From contig NZ_BONX01000075.1 in NCBI RefSeq assembly GCF_016862935.1, positions 1-42,156 on the forward strand: a stretch of DNA of 42,156 nucleotides, read 5' to 3'. The notes below the pieces were generated by a model, which made no database searches, had not been told where the DNA came from, and saw only the letters and a program-made list of their open reading frames with translations. The position numbers and the translations under genes were made by a program. Source of the DNA: Plantactinospora mayteni. GTDB lineage: Bacteria; Actinomycetota; Actinomycetes; Mycobacteriales; Micromonosporaceae. Positions 6,878 to 15,044 of this stretch are shown piece by piece (position 1 is the first letter of the stretch; each line of letters starts with the position of its first letter).

Positions 6878-7474
6878 AGTCATTAGCCGGCACCGCCCTG
6901 TCGGGTTTTCCCTGAGGCCATCCGTGGTGTCCGACGGGTAGTGTCGTGGCCTGGCCGGTGGGCAGGTTGCCGTCAATGGTGACCAGGGTGGCGCCTGCGG
7001 GGCGACAAGGTATGCAGGCGCGGAGACCTTTCGTTCGGGCAGCAAACCTCTGCCGTGGCGGTCACAGTCGTGGCCGCGTTGGGTAGCCCTGCGGGATGAG
7101 TTGGGTAGACCCTGCGAAGTTGTTGGGCAACCGACTGTGTAATCCGCCTGGCTGTTGGGCGGTTGTTGGGTACCCAACTCCTTCTGACCGTGGCATCGAC
7201 GCTGGTCCGCGAGCCTTTTTGTGGGCGTGAAGACGAACTCGGTAGTGCCAGACCGGCGCACACGCACCACGCCGTACCGCAAGCTGATCGCGCTGCAAAG
7301 CGCGGCGGCATTGATCACACTGGCCAGACGGTCGGTGAGCATCGCCGGTGATATCGGCGACGACCAAGGCCGTCATGATCCCCCGATCAACTCGCGTAGT
7401 GGGCAGTTTGCTCCGATAGCTCCGCCCCGCTCCACGTACCAGGATCGGCGCCCGGTGCCGACGCCACAGGGTAC
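6878..7474. other. Intergenic stretch with motif cluster and possible gene relic
   Basis: No clear gene lies here. On the minus strand, about 7,200-7,376 contains protein-like sequence split over two frames (TALVVADITGDA in one; LASVINAAALCSAISLRYG and TTEFVFTPTKR in the other). This would fit a small frameshifted relic that runs out into the motif cluster at 7,079-7,178. I do not recognise a family. The stretch precedes the first recombinase and may hold its promoter. Confidence 0.35.
7079..7178. repeat. Repeat cluster 3 with a perfect 14-bp palindrome
   Basis: TTGGGTA occurs at 7079 and 7101, TGTTGGGC at 7121 and 7153, and a perfect palindrome GTTGGGTACCCAAC at 7165-7178. A further copy, TACCCAACAGCG, is at 6829-6840. 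The palindrome joins two half-sites tail to tail, the arrangement expected of an operator bound by a dimer. Confidence 0.75.
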
Positions 7475-8434
7475 GTGGCCATGAACCGGGATCCCACCAC
7501 GCTGGCGACGGGTCTGCCGCTAGCGTGGGCGACGTTCCTCACCGACTGGGATCGGACGCTGCGGTCGGGGAACTACCCGTCGACGACGCGCTACAACTAC
7601 CTCCTCGCCGTTGCGCAGTTGGGCCGGTACCTCGCCGACGACAGCCAACGGGACGCGGGGGAGGCAGCAGGCACGCCGACGGCCGTGACTCGGCGGCACG
7701 TCGAGGACTTCCAAGCGTGGATGATCACGACCCGGTCGCCGGCCACCGCGCTGAACAAGCACAAGGCCTTGCAGCAGTTCTTCAAGTGGCTCACGGTCGA
7801 CGAGGAGGAAATGGACCAGTCACCCATGCTGCGGGTGCGGCAACCCAAGACACCGAAGCGCCTCATCCCGATCATCCGGGATGAGGACACCAAGAAGCTG
7901 CTCGACACGTGCAAAGGCAAGGACTTCGTACACGTCCGCGACGAGGCGATCATCCGGCTGCTGTCCAACACCGGAGCGCGGCTGTCCGAGGTGGCGAAGG
8001 TGGACACCGACGATGTCGACCTGTCGCTCGATACAGTGCGCTACCACGGCAAGGGCGCCAAGGACCGACGGGTTCGGCTCGGGCCAAAGACCGCCCGGGC
8101 GGTCAGCCGCTACCTGCGCGCCCGCCGCGGTCACAAGGGCTTCGGGCTGCCCGACCTGTGGCTGGCGGTACGTGGCGCGCGGCCGCTGACCGCCAACGGC
8201 ATCAAGCTCATGCTCAAACGGCGGGGTCTGCGCGCCGGGGTCGATGGCGTGCACGCCCACCGCTGGCGGCACACCTACGCACACGAATGGAAGCTGGCCG
8301 GAGGAGACACCGGCGATTTGATGCTGGTGCTCGGCTGGACGTCCGAGGACATGCCGCGTCACTACGGCGCCAGCGCTGCCGCCGAGCGGGCCCAGGAGGT
8401 GCAAGCCCGGATGGGAATCGGTGAACGTGTCTGA
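7475..8434 (+). CDS. Tyrosine recombinase 1
   Basis: The 319-residue protein has an N-terminal core-binding domain (about 15-125; YPSTTRYNYLLAV, LNKHKALQQFFKW) and a catalytic domain (about 135-310). Catalytic positions are visible: Arg in NTGARLSE, Lys in HGKGAKDRR, HxxR in HRWRHTYAHEW, Trp in the LGW position that is His in XerD, and Tyr in MPRHYG. It is a close paralogue of the recombinase at 12,172-13,131. The start could be this ATG or the Met two codons later (MNRD). A small gene overlaps its 3' end. Role: site-specific integration or rearrangement; the target site is not known. Confidence 0.88.
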   Translation: MAMNRDPTTLATGLPLAWATFLTDWDRTLRSGNYPSTTRYNYLLAVAQLGRYLADDSQRDAGEAAGTPTAVTRRHVEDFQAWMITTRSPATALNKHKALQQFFKWLTVDEEEMDQSPMLRVRQPKTPKRLIPIIRDEDTKKLLDTCKGKDFVHVRDEAIIRLLSNTGARLSEVAKVDTDDVDLSLDTVRYHGKGAKDRRVRLGPKTARAVSRYLRARRGHKGFGLPDLWLAVRGARPLTANGIKLMLKRRGLRAGVDGVHAHRWRHTYAHEWKLAGGDTGDLMLVLGWTSEDMPRHYGASAAAERAQEVQARMGIGERV

Positions 8435-8741
8435 CCGCGAGAAGGAGCCGCAGACAGGCGGGCGTGGAGGAGGGACGGGCATCACCCCGCAGCAGCGCCG
8501 CCGCCGCGCCCGCATCGCCGCACATGCCTCCTGGGCCAACACCAGCGACCGTACGGCCCGCACCTCCTCCGGCACCAAGGCGTTCCTCGAGCGGTTCGAG
8601 CGCCAGGTCGACCCCGACGGTGCGCTGCCCGACGAAGTCCGCGCCGCCATGGCCAAACACGCACGCACGGCGTACATGCTGCAACTGGCTGAACGCTCGG
8701 CGGCGGCACGCCGCCGCCGAGCCCGAGCGCAGGACCCTTGA
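8421..8741 (+). CDS. Small basic protein overlapping recombinase 1
   Basis: The 106-residue protein starts at GTG 8421, overlapping the recombinase by 14 bases. It is rich in Arg, Ala and Gln (TPQQRRRRARIAAHASWAN, AERSAAARRRRARAQ) with a central helix-forming part (TKAFLERFERQVDPDG, EVRAAMAKHARTAY). The overlap implies coupled expression and a role as a recombinase partner, such as a directionality or accessory DNA-binding factor. That is inference; no family is recognised. The paralogous recombinase lacks an equivalent gene. Confidence 0.6.
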   Translation: MNVSDREKEPQTGGRGGGTGITPQQRRRRARIAAHASWANTSDRTARTSSGTKAFLERFERQVDPDGALPDEVRAAMAKHARTAYMLQLAERSAAARRRRARAQDP

Positions 8742-8849
8742 TCGCGCGGAGGTCGTGTCACTGCCGAAATTAGACGCATGGGCTATGAGCTGGGGTTTCG
8801 CCTGGCTGCGGCACGATCGGTTCGTGATGGCCCATTGCCGTATCTGATC

Positions 8850-9085
8850 ATGGTTCGGATGTTCGGCTGGCTCGCGCTCCCTCGCGCGGAGCGACGCCGT
8901 CAACTCGGCGGAGTTGCTGGTGCTATGGCATGAGGTCACCGTGTTGACGGCGCCAGGTCGGTGGGCGAGGCCGTCCTGGCCGGATCGCGCCGTGCTGTCC
9001 GTGCTGACGCGGTTGCTGCCCCGCGCACTGTGTGCGCACCGGATCGTCGCCCCGACCACGCTGCTGGCCCGGCACCGCCGTCTAG
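8850..9085 (+). pseudogene. IS481/IS3-like transposase remnant (N-terminal part)
   Basis: Two frames together give the N-terminus of an actinobacterial rve-type transposase: MVRMFGWLAL in one frame, then SDAVNSAELLVLWHEVTVL and PDRAVLSVLTRLLP through LLARHRRLV in another. Frameshifts occur near 8,880-8,890. The sequence ends abruptly at CTAG (9082-9085), where other insertion sequences follow. The catalytic core is absent, so it is dead. Confidence 0.65.
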
Positions 9086-10518
9086 TAGTGCTTTGTTAGG
9101 TTCGGTAGCGTTTGTTGCGGTGTAGTGGTTTCAGGGGTTGGTGGCAGGTGGTGCAGGCGCCGGTCCAGGTCGCGAGGAGTCGTTGTAGCTCGCGGATGAC
9201 GGTGTAGAGGGTCAGGCCGGCGCAGCCGCTTTTGGGTCCAGGCGCAGTTCGGTGATGAACAGGTGTGCGGCGGTGACGAGGGTGACGTGGCGGTGCCAGC
9301 CGGTCCAGGATCGGCCTTCGAAGTGGTCCAGGCCGAGGCCGGTCTTGAGTTCGCGGTAGTCGTGTTCGATGCGCCAGCGGATCTTGCCGTAGCGGACCAG
9401 GTCGGTGTGGTCGGTGGTGGCGGGCAGGCTGGACAGCCAGTACTTGACCGGCTCGGTCTGGTCGTCGGGCCACTGGGCGATCAGCCACCGTTCGGGCAGG
9501 GTGCCGTCGGCGTCGCGGGCGACGCGGTGGCCTGCCGGGCGTACCCGCAGGAAGATGAACTGGGAACTCATCGTGCCCTTCGAGCCTGCTCGCCAGGTGA
9601 CCGTTTCCGCGGCCTCGCGTCCAGCGGCGCGGACGTGTTCGATCAGGTTGATCGCGGTTTTGGGGTAGCGCGGCTCGGTCCTGGTTGGTGGGCGACCACG
9701 CCCGGACCACACCCGCGGCACGGGGCGCTCGTCTGGTTTGTAGGCGAGGGCGTCGCCTTTGACTTGCATGATGTAGCCAATTCCGCGCTGGTCCAGGGCA
9801 GTGCGGAACTGGCTGTTGTCGCCGTAGCCGGCGTCCGCGGCCAGCAGCGGTGGGCGCAGGCCGCGGTCGGCCAGTTCGTCGAGCATCTCTATGGCCAGCG
9901 ACCACTTCGGCCGATGACGCTCGTCGGCAGGGATCCCGCAGCGGCCCCGGCGAGCGGCCACCTCGGGATGGTCGGCCTCGTCAACGGCTTGGTCATCCCA
10001 CGACGTCGGGAGAAACAGCCGCCAGTCCAGAGGGCACGATGCGGTGTCGGTGACGGCGTGGACACTCACCCCGATCTGGCAGTTCGCCACCTTGCCCAAC
10101 GTACCGGAGTACTGCCTGGCCACACCCGGCGAACTCTTGCCGTCCTTCGGAAAGCCGGTGTCGTCGACCACCCACGCCACCGGCTCGACCACCTCAACCG
10201 CCCGCCGGGCCAGCCGCATCCGCACCGCCGTGGTATCCCACGTCGAGGTCGTCACGAACTGCTGCAACCCCTGATGATCCACCCCAAGCCGATCCGCCAT
10301 CGGCTGCATCGACTTGCGCCTCCCGTCCAGCAGCAGCCCCCGCAGATACGTCTCACCCTTGACCCGCTGATCCGACCGCACCATCGGGGTGAACAAGTCC
10401 GCAGCGAACACGTCAAGTCGTTGCCGCACAACCGAAAGCTGGTCAGGAGTCACCGCAACATCGAACTACCCCAAGCCACTCCGACGAGCCACCGACACGC
10501 CGACCTAACAAAGCACTA
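9086..10518 (-). mobile_element. IS701-family insertion sequence
   Basis: A 1,433-bp element is bounded by perfect 16-bp inverted repeats (TAGTGCTTTGTTAGGT at 9086-9101 and its complement at 10503-10518). It is flanked on both sides by CTAG (9082-9085 and 10519-10522), the 4-bp target duplication expected of this family. It carries one transposase gene and looks recent and complete. It sits exactly between the transposase remnant and the IS5-type element. Confidence 0.88.
9212..10453 (-). CDS. IS701-family DDE transposase, possible -1 frameshift extension
   Basis: The 413-residue transposase has DDE motifs visible as VVDDTGFPKDGK, LLAADAGYGDNSQF and RWRIEHDYRELKTGLG. Near its end (codons 407-408) the mRNA reads C_CCA_AAA, a classical -1 slippery heptamer (minus strand 9236-9230). 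A -1 shift would replace the last few residues with about 45 more (SGCAGLTLYTVIRELQ... to HRNKRYRT), ending at a TAA (9098-9096) inside the terminal repeat. Either the element uses frameshifting or one base was lost near the C-terminus. Role: cut-and-paste transposition at CTAG-like targets. Confidence 0.88.
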   Translation of the reverse strand: MTPDQLSVVRQRLDVFAADLFTPMVRSDQRVKGETYLRGLLLDGRRKSMQPMADRLGVDHQGLQQFVTTSTWDTTAVRMRLARRAVEVVEPVAWVVDDTGFPKDGKSSPGVARQYSGTLGKVANCQIGVSVHAVTDTASCPLDWRLFLPTSWDDQAVDEADHPEVAARRGRCGIPADERHRPKWSLAIEMLDELADRGLRPPLLAADAGYGDNSQFRTALDQRGIGYIMQVKGDALAYKPDERPVPRVWSGRGRPPTRTEPRYPKTAINLIEHVRAAGREAAETVTWRAGSKGTMSSQFIFLRVRPAGHRVARDADGTLPERWLIAQWPDDQTEPVKYWLSSLPATTDHTDLVRYGKIRWRIEHDYRELKTGLGLDHFEGRSWTGWHRHVTLVTAAHLFITELRLDPKAAAPA

Positions 10519-10522
10519 CTAG

Positions 10523-11356
10523 GCCGTGTGTCGAAGTCGGTGCCAAGTCTTGAACTGGGTTGAGGCTCTCCGCGTGTCGGTGGTCGTGATGTAGCGAGGT
10601 CTCCGGTAGATGGTTCAGCGACCAAGCAGAACCTGAAACCGGAGACCTCGTGGACACCCTAGCGGTGACGCGGCGGTTCGACCTGACCGACGCCCAGTGG
10701 GCGGTGCTGGAGCCGCTGCTGCCAGCGCCGAAGCGGCCAGGTCGACCGTCGTTGTGGAGCAGACGGCAGTTGATCGACGGGATCCGGTGGCGGATCCGGG
10801 TCGGTGCCCCGTGGCGGGACGTGCCACCCCAGTACGGGTCGTGGTCGGCGGTGTACGCCCTGTTCCGGCGCTGGCAGCGCAACGGGACCTGGCAGCAGGT
10901 CCTCACCGCGTTGCAGGCCCGTGCTGACGCCGCCGGCAGGATTACTTGGGACGTGTCGGTGGACTCGACCAGCGTCCGAGCTCACCAGCACGCCGCCGGT
11001 GCGAGGAAAAGGGGGCTCTGCAGGCCGAACCACCCGGCGGGGTCAGCGTCGAGCCGGACGATCATGCCCTGGGTCGTTCTCGCGGTGGGTTGACCACGAA
11101 GCTGCACCTGGCTTGTGAGCAGGGACAGAAACCCCTCGCCATCGTGTTGACCGCCGGACAGCGCGGCGACAGCCCCCAGTTCGTCCCGGTCCTGGCCGCT
11201 ATCCGCGTTCCCCGCCTGGCCACCGGCCGCCCGAGGACCCGTCCGGACCGGGTCCTGGCCGACAAGGCGTACACGTCCAAGGCCAACCGTTCCTACCTAC
11301 GCCGACGCGGCATCGCCGCGACCATCCCGTCCAAGACCGACCAGGACGCCCGCTGA
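10523..11356 (+). mobile_element. IS5-type insertion sequence, truncated at right end
   Basis: The transposase is split into two overlapping frames starting at GTG/ATG near 10650 and ending at 11356. The element starts directly after the CTAG of the IS701 insertion. The right end, including the last ~80 residues normally found in this family and the right inverted repeat, is missing. Confidence 0.65.
10650..11356 (+). pseudogene. IS5-family transposase, two-frame and 3'-truncated
   Basis: The first frame gives the N-terminal domain (FDLTDAQWAVLEPLLPAP, RWRIRVGAPWRDVPPQYG) and the first catalytic Asp (WDVSVDSTSVRAHQH). At an A4G5 run (11007-11015) a -1 shift leads to the second frame (EEKGALQAEPPGG, GRSRGGLTTKLHLACE, RVLADKAYTSKANRSYLRR). 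Split frames of this sort are common in IS5/IS427 relatives and may be programmed. However, the second frame stops after KTDQDAR, before the final catalytic Glu region (HAVECGINxLK in relatives), so the product is inactive. Confidence 0.75.
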
Positions 11357-11379
11357 CGGACGGCGGACCCGAAGACCGG

Positions 11380-11700
11380 ATGCTGGCGGAGCAGTTCGGC
11401 GAGATCGCGGCACGGCTGCGCGGCGGCGGGCTGCCGACGGCGGACTTCGCGGTACCGCAGGACAACACTCCCGGTATTCCCACCTGCCCGGGCGACACGC
11501 CAGCCCGCGACATCGACAAGGTCCCCCGGGAATGGACCTCCCGCGGTCCCAGGTGGTTCTACCTGCTGCTGACAGTCATCGCCATCCTGTGGCTCTGCGT
11601 CATCGTGATAGTTCCGATCGTCTGCAACCCGAACCGCAACGCGGCGGAGCACGACCGCCGAGACCATCGGACAAGCCGAGAGGACGAGCCCTCCCCCTGA
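11380..11700 (+). CDS. Small single-span membrane protein, unknown
   Basis: The 106-residue protein has a soluble N-terminal ~55 residues (MLAEQFGEIAARLRGGGLPT), one transmembrane helix (about 59-81; WFYLLLTVIAILWLCVIVIV) and a charged tail. The reading frame is open and protein-like for nine codons upstream of the ATG (CTG-ACG-GAC..., giving TDGGPEDR). The true start may therefore have been replaced when the IS5 fragment joined it at about 11,355. No family recognised. Confidence 0.5.
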   Translation: MLAEQFGEIAARLRGGGLPTADFAVPQDNTPGIPTCPGDTPARDIDKVPREWTSRGPRWFYLLLTVIAILWLCVIVIVPIVCNPNRNAAEHDRRDHRTSREDEPSP

Positions 11701-12171
11701 CCGATCCGGCGTCCCGGGATCTCCGGGAATCCGCCCAGCGCCGAGGACCGGCGTCCCTACGCGGCCCGAACCGCACCCTTAACGAGCGCCCGCCATGATC
11801 ATCGTCGAACGGCTCCCACCAGGCCCGCCTCGCCACCGCCTGAGCGCGTATGGCAGGCGGCCGCCACCTGGCCACCCGGCTATCGGCAGATAGTTGACTG
11901 GCGAACTGCCAAGGTACTCGGCCACACAGAGTGCGTGGCGGGCTCACGTTCGCGATCGAACCGTGCCTCCGGGCAGTCGGCCTGGGTTGCCGCCGTTCTC
12001 GCACTGTGGGGCTTGGCCGGCGCCTATAGCGCCACGGCTGGCTGGCCCCCAGTCACCTGATGACGGCCCGCGATCCCGTCGGCGTTCTCTGTAACGAGAC
12101 GATGCGGGAACCGCTACACCCGTGACTCCTGTGGTCGGACCGTCGGGGTCGGGGTAGTGGCGGTCCGGTGA
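11701..12171. other. Intergenic, no gene recognised
   Basis: Between the small membrane protein and the end of the convergent recombinase 2, the open frames on both strands are short or Arg-rich. None has a ribosome site or recognisable motif. No repeat of note is seen. Confidence 0.5.
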
Positions 12172-13131
12172 CTACACCCGTTCGCCGATACCCAGTCGGG
12201 CTTGGGTTTCCTGTGCCCGTTCGGCGGCGGCGCTGGCGCCGTAGTGGCGGGGCATGTCGTCGGAGGACCAGCCGAGCAGCAACATCAGGTCGCCCGTGTC
12301 GCCACCGGCCCGCTTCCACTCGTGGGCGAAGCTGTGCCGCCACCGGTGGGCGTGCACGTTGGGTACTCCGGCCGCCTTTCCGAGCCGCTTGAGAAGGATC
12401 TTGATGCCGTTGGGAGTCAAGGGGGCCACGCCGCGGGCGGCCAGCCACAGGTTCGGCAGTGCGGCGCCCTTGTGCTTGTCCCGGGCCCGCAGGTAGCGGC
12501 TCAGCGCCCGGGCGGTCTTGGGACCGAAGCGGACCCGCCGGTCCTTGGCGCCCTTGCCGTGGAAGTGCACCGATTCGGTGTTCAGGTCCAGGTCGGCCAC
12601 AAGGAGGTTGCCGACCTCGGAGAGGCGGGCTCCGGTGTTGCAGTACAGCCGGATCAGCGCCTCGTCGCGCAGGTTGGCGAACCCCTTGCCCTTGCACGCG
12701 TCGAGGAGCTTGCCGGTGTCCTCGTCGCGCATGACCGGGATCAGCTTGCGTGGTGTCTTCGGCTGCCGGACCCGTTCCATCGGTGAGCGGTCGATGACCT
12801 GCTCGTCGACCAGCAGCCACTTGAAGAACTGCTGCAGTCCCTTGTGCTTGTTCAACGCGGTCGAGGCGGACCTGGTTTCGATCATCCAGCCCTGGAACGC
12901 CTCCACGTGCGCCCGGGTCACCCCGCACGGATCGGCGGCGGCCTCCTCGGCGTCCGGATCTGGGGAGTGCTCCCCTAGGTAGCGGCCAAGCTGGGCGGCG
13001 GCAAGGAGGTAGTTGTAGCGGGTGGTCTGCGGGTAGTTCCCGGCGCGCAGTGACCGGTCCCAGTCTCGCAGGAACCCGGCCCAGCCGTTCGAGAGGCCGG
13101 TGGTGAGTTTGGAGAGATCGAGGTGTGGCAT
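12172..13131 (-). CDS. Tyrosine recombinase 2 (paralogue of recombinase 1)
   Basis: This 319-residue protein shares length and most motifs with recombinase 1. The core-binding domain has YPQTTRYNYLLAA and LNKHKGLQQFFKW. The catalytic residues lie in NTGARLSE (Arg), HGKGAKDRR (Lys), HRWRHSFAHEW (HxxR), LGWSSDD (Trp in place of His) and MPRHYG (Tyr). It is transcribed away from tRNA-Pro, whose terminator lies 65 bp upstream of the start. The ATG at 13131 has a weak AGG. A CCAACAGCG motif copy lies at 13156-13164, 25 bp upstream. It may have integrated an element at this tRNA. No accessory small gene follows it. Confidence 0.88.
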   Translation of the reverse strand: MPHLDLSKLTTGLSNGWAGFLRDWDRSLRAGNYPQTTRYNYLLAAAQLGRYLGEHSPDPDAEEAAADPCGVTRAHVEAFQGWMIETRSASTALNKHKGLQQFFKWLLVDEQVIDRSPMERVRQPKTPRKLIPVMRDEDTGKLLDACKGKGFANLRDEALIRLYCNTGARLSEVGNLLVADLDLNTESVHFHGKGAKDRRVRFGPKTARALSRYLRARDKHKGAALPNLWLAARGVAPLTPNGIKILLKRLGKAAGVPNVHAHRWRHSFAHEWKRAGGDTGDLMLLLGWSSDDMPRHYGASAAAERAQETQARLGIGERV

Positions 13132-13194
13132 GGCAACCTGCCCGAGTCAAGGAGTCCAACAGCGGCGTGCTAGACCGGACATTCATGCCGAGCT

Positions 13195-13239
13195 ATGAAA
13201 AGAGGGCTCCCGCAAGTCTCTGACCTGCGGAAACCCTCT
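13195..13239 (-). terminator. Rho-independent terminator of tRNA-Pro
   Basis: Stem parts AGAGGG (13201-13206) / CCCTCT (13234-13239) and CCGCA (13210-13214) / TGCGG (13226-13230) are separated by a 3x3 internal loop and followed on the minus strand by TTTT. Confidence 0.8.
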
Positions 13240-13244
13240 CGCTG

Positions 13245-13318
<74 letters not shown>

Positions 13319-13483
13319 CTCCCGCCCGGCGTACCGCGCGACAGCCGGTACAGCGTAGCGCAGGACGGTTTCGTACGCGCAGCGGCCTACTGCCTACCGT
13401 CGCCCGAACCCGTCCCGTTACGACCCCCAACACAACCCCCACCCCGTCCTAGGAAGATAGGTCATTGGGTCGGGCCGTGGGGG

Positions 13484-13517
13484 CGTCGTGCCCAGTTCTG
13501 GTGAACCGGGCACGACG
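13484..13517 (-). terminator. Hairpin terminator after der
   Basis: A perfect 10-bp stem, CGTCGTGCCC (13484-13493) with GGGCACGACG (13508-13517), has a 14-base loop. It lies about 20 bp past the der stop and ends the long minus-strand gene array. Confidence 0.75.
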
Positions 13518-13537
13518 ATCACAGCCCGACTACGGGC

Positions 13538-14941
13538 TCAGCCGTGCGGCTTGCCCCGGCCGCCGGCACCGACCTTCTTGCGGGGGCGTACCGAAACCTC
13601 CACCGGGCTGCCCGCGAAGCCGAACTCCTCGCGGAGCTTGCGTTCGACGAAGCGCTGGTAGCCGGCGTCCAGTGGACCGGTGGTGAAGAGCACGAACCGA
13701 GGTGGGCAGGTACCCGCCTGGGTGGCGAAGAGCACCCGGGGCGCCCGTCCGCCCCGCACCGGGTGCGGCGTCGCCTGTACCAGCGCGGTGAGCCACTGGT
13801 TGAGCTGCCCGGTCGGGATCCGGGTCTCCCAGCTGGCCAGCGCGGTACGCAACGCCGGGGCGAGCTTGTCCACCGCCCGGCCTGTCTTGGCCGATACGTT
13901 GATCCGGATCGCCCACGGAATCCGCCGCAGCTCCCGCTCGATCTCCTTGTCCAGGTAGTAGCGGCGGTCCGCGTCAACCAGGTCCCACTTGTTGAAGGCG
14001 ATCACCAGGGCCCGGCCGGTCTCGGTGACCGTGGTGAGGATCCGCTGGTCCTGCTCGCTGATCGGCTCGCTGGCGTCGAGCAGCACCACCGCCACCTCGG
14101 CCGCCTCGATCGCGGCGGCGGTACGCAGGCTCGCGTAGTACTCCGTGCCGCTGGCCTTGCCGACCCGCTTGCGCAGCCCGGCGGTGTCCACCAACTGCCA
14201 GACCTCGCCGCCGATCTCGACCAGGCTGTCGACCGGGTCGACGGTGGTGCCGGCGACCGAGTCGACGACCGCCCGCTCCTCCTTGGCGAGCCGGTTGAGC
14301 AGGCTGGACTTGCCGACGTTGGGGCGGCCGACCAGGGCCACCCGGCGCGGCCCGCGCGGGCCGGCTTCGGTGATCGGCGGCGCGTCCGGCAGCGCCTCGA
14401 GGATCGCGTCGAGCAGGTCGCCGGAGCCCCGGCCGTGTAGTGCGGAGACCGGCCGCGGCTCGCCCAGCCCGAGCGACCACAGCGAGGTCGCCTCGATCTC
14501 CACGGCCGTGTTGTCGGCCTTGTTGGCGACCAGCAGCACCGGCTTGGCGCTGCGCCGGAGCATGCGTACGGCGGCCTCGTCCACGTCGGTGGCCCCGACC
14601 GTGGCGTCCACCACGAACAGCACCACGTCGGCCGTGGCGACGGCGTTCTCCGCCTGGGCGGCGATGGCGGCGGCCCGGTCCTTCGCGTCCGGCTCCCAGC
14701 CGCCGGTGTCGACCACCGTGAACTGCCGCCCCGACCACTGCGCGTCGTACGGGACCCGGTCCCGGGTCACCCCGGGCGTGTCCTCCACCACCGCCTGCCG
14801 GCGGCCGATGATCCGGTTCACCAGCGTCGACTTGCCGACGTTGGGCCGCCCCACCACGGCCACCACCGGCACCGGTCCGGTCGACTCGACCTCGTCGACG
14901 TCCGGCTCCCGCAGCTCGACCCAACCGTCCCCCGCGTTCAC
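13538..14941 (-). CDS. der: GTPase Der (EngA), ribosome assembly
   Basis: The 467-residue protein has two tandem GTPase domains, each with GRPNVGKS (residues 31-38 and about 205-212). Matching DTGGW/DTAGL switch motifs and NKAD/NKWD specificity motifs are visible, and a C-terminal KH-like domain lies at about 355-445. Der acts in 50S subunit maturation. The GTG start at 14941 is preceded by GAGGAGG. It is the last gene of the array, 103 bp after cmk; the cmk-der order is conserved in actinobacteria (Rv1712-Rv1713). Confidence 0.96.
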   Translation of the reverse strand: MNAGDGWVELREPDVDEVESTGPVPVVAVVGRPNVGKSTLVNRIIGRRQAVVEDTPGVTRDRVPYDAQWSGRQFTVVDTGGWEPDAKDRAAAIAAQAENAVATADVVLFVVDATVGATDVDEAAVRMLRRSAKPVLLVANKADNTAVEIEATSLWSLGLGEPRPVSALHGRGSGDLLDAILEALPDAPPITEAGPRGPRRVALVGRPNVGKSSLLNRLAKEERAVVDSVAGTTVDPVDSLVEIGGEVWQLVDTAGLRKRVGKASGTEYYASLRTAAAIEAAEVAVVLLDASEPISEQDQRILTTVTETGRALVIAFNKWDLVDADRRYYLDKEIERELRRIPWAIRINVSAKTGRAVDKLAPALRTALASWETRIPTGQLNQWLTALVQATPHPVRGGRAPRVLFATQAGTCPPRFVLFTTGPLDAGYQRFVERKLREEFGFAGSPVEVSVRPRKKVGAGGRGKPHG

Positions 14942-15044
14942 GCCGCCTCCTCAACCGCACCGCCGAGGGAAACCCTGACGGCATCGTCCCGCCGGGTGCT
15001 ACCCCGGTCCTCCACTAGCGCACCGATTCCGCCGATCCACCGGG

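Noticed and set aside
7062-7376. Intact minus-strand gene upstream of recombinase 1
   Set aside because: The protein-like stretches fall in two frames and end within repeat sequence; at best a relic, noted in the intergenic entry.
12053-13186. 377-codon minus-strand frame over recombinase 2
   Set aside because: Different frame from the recombinase, Arg/Pro-biased, no motif; a shadow.
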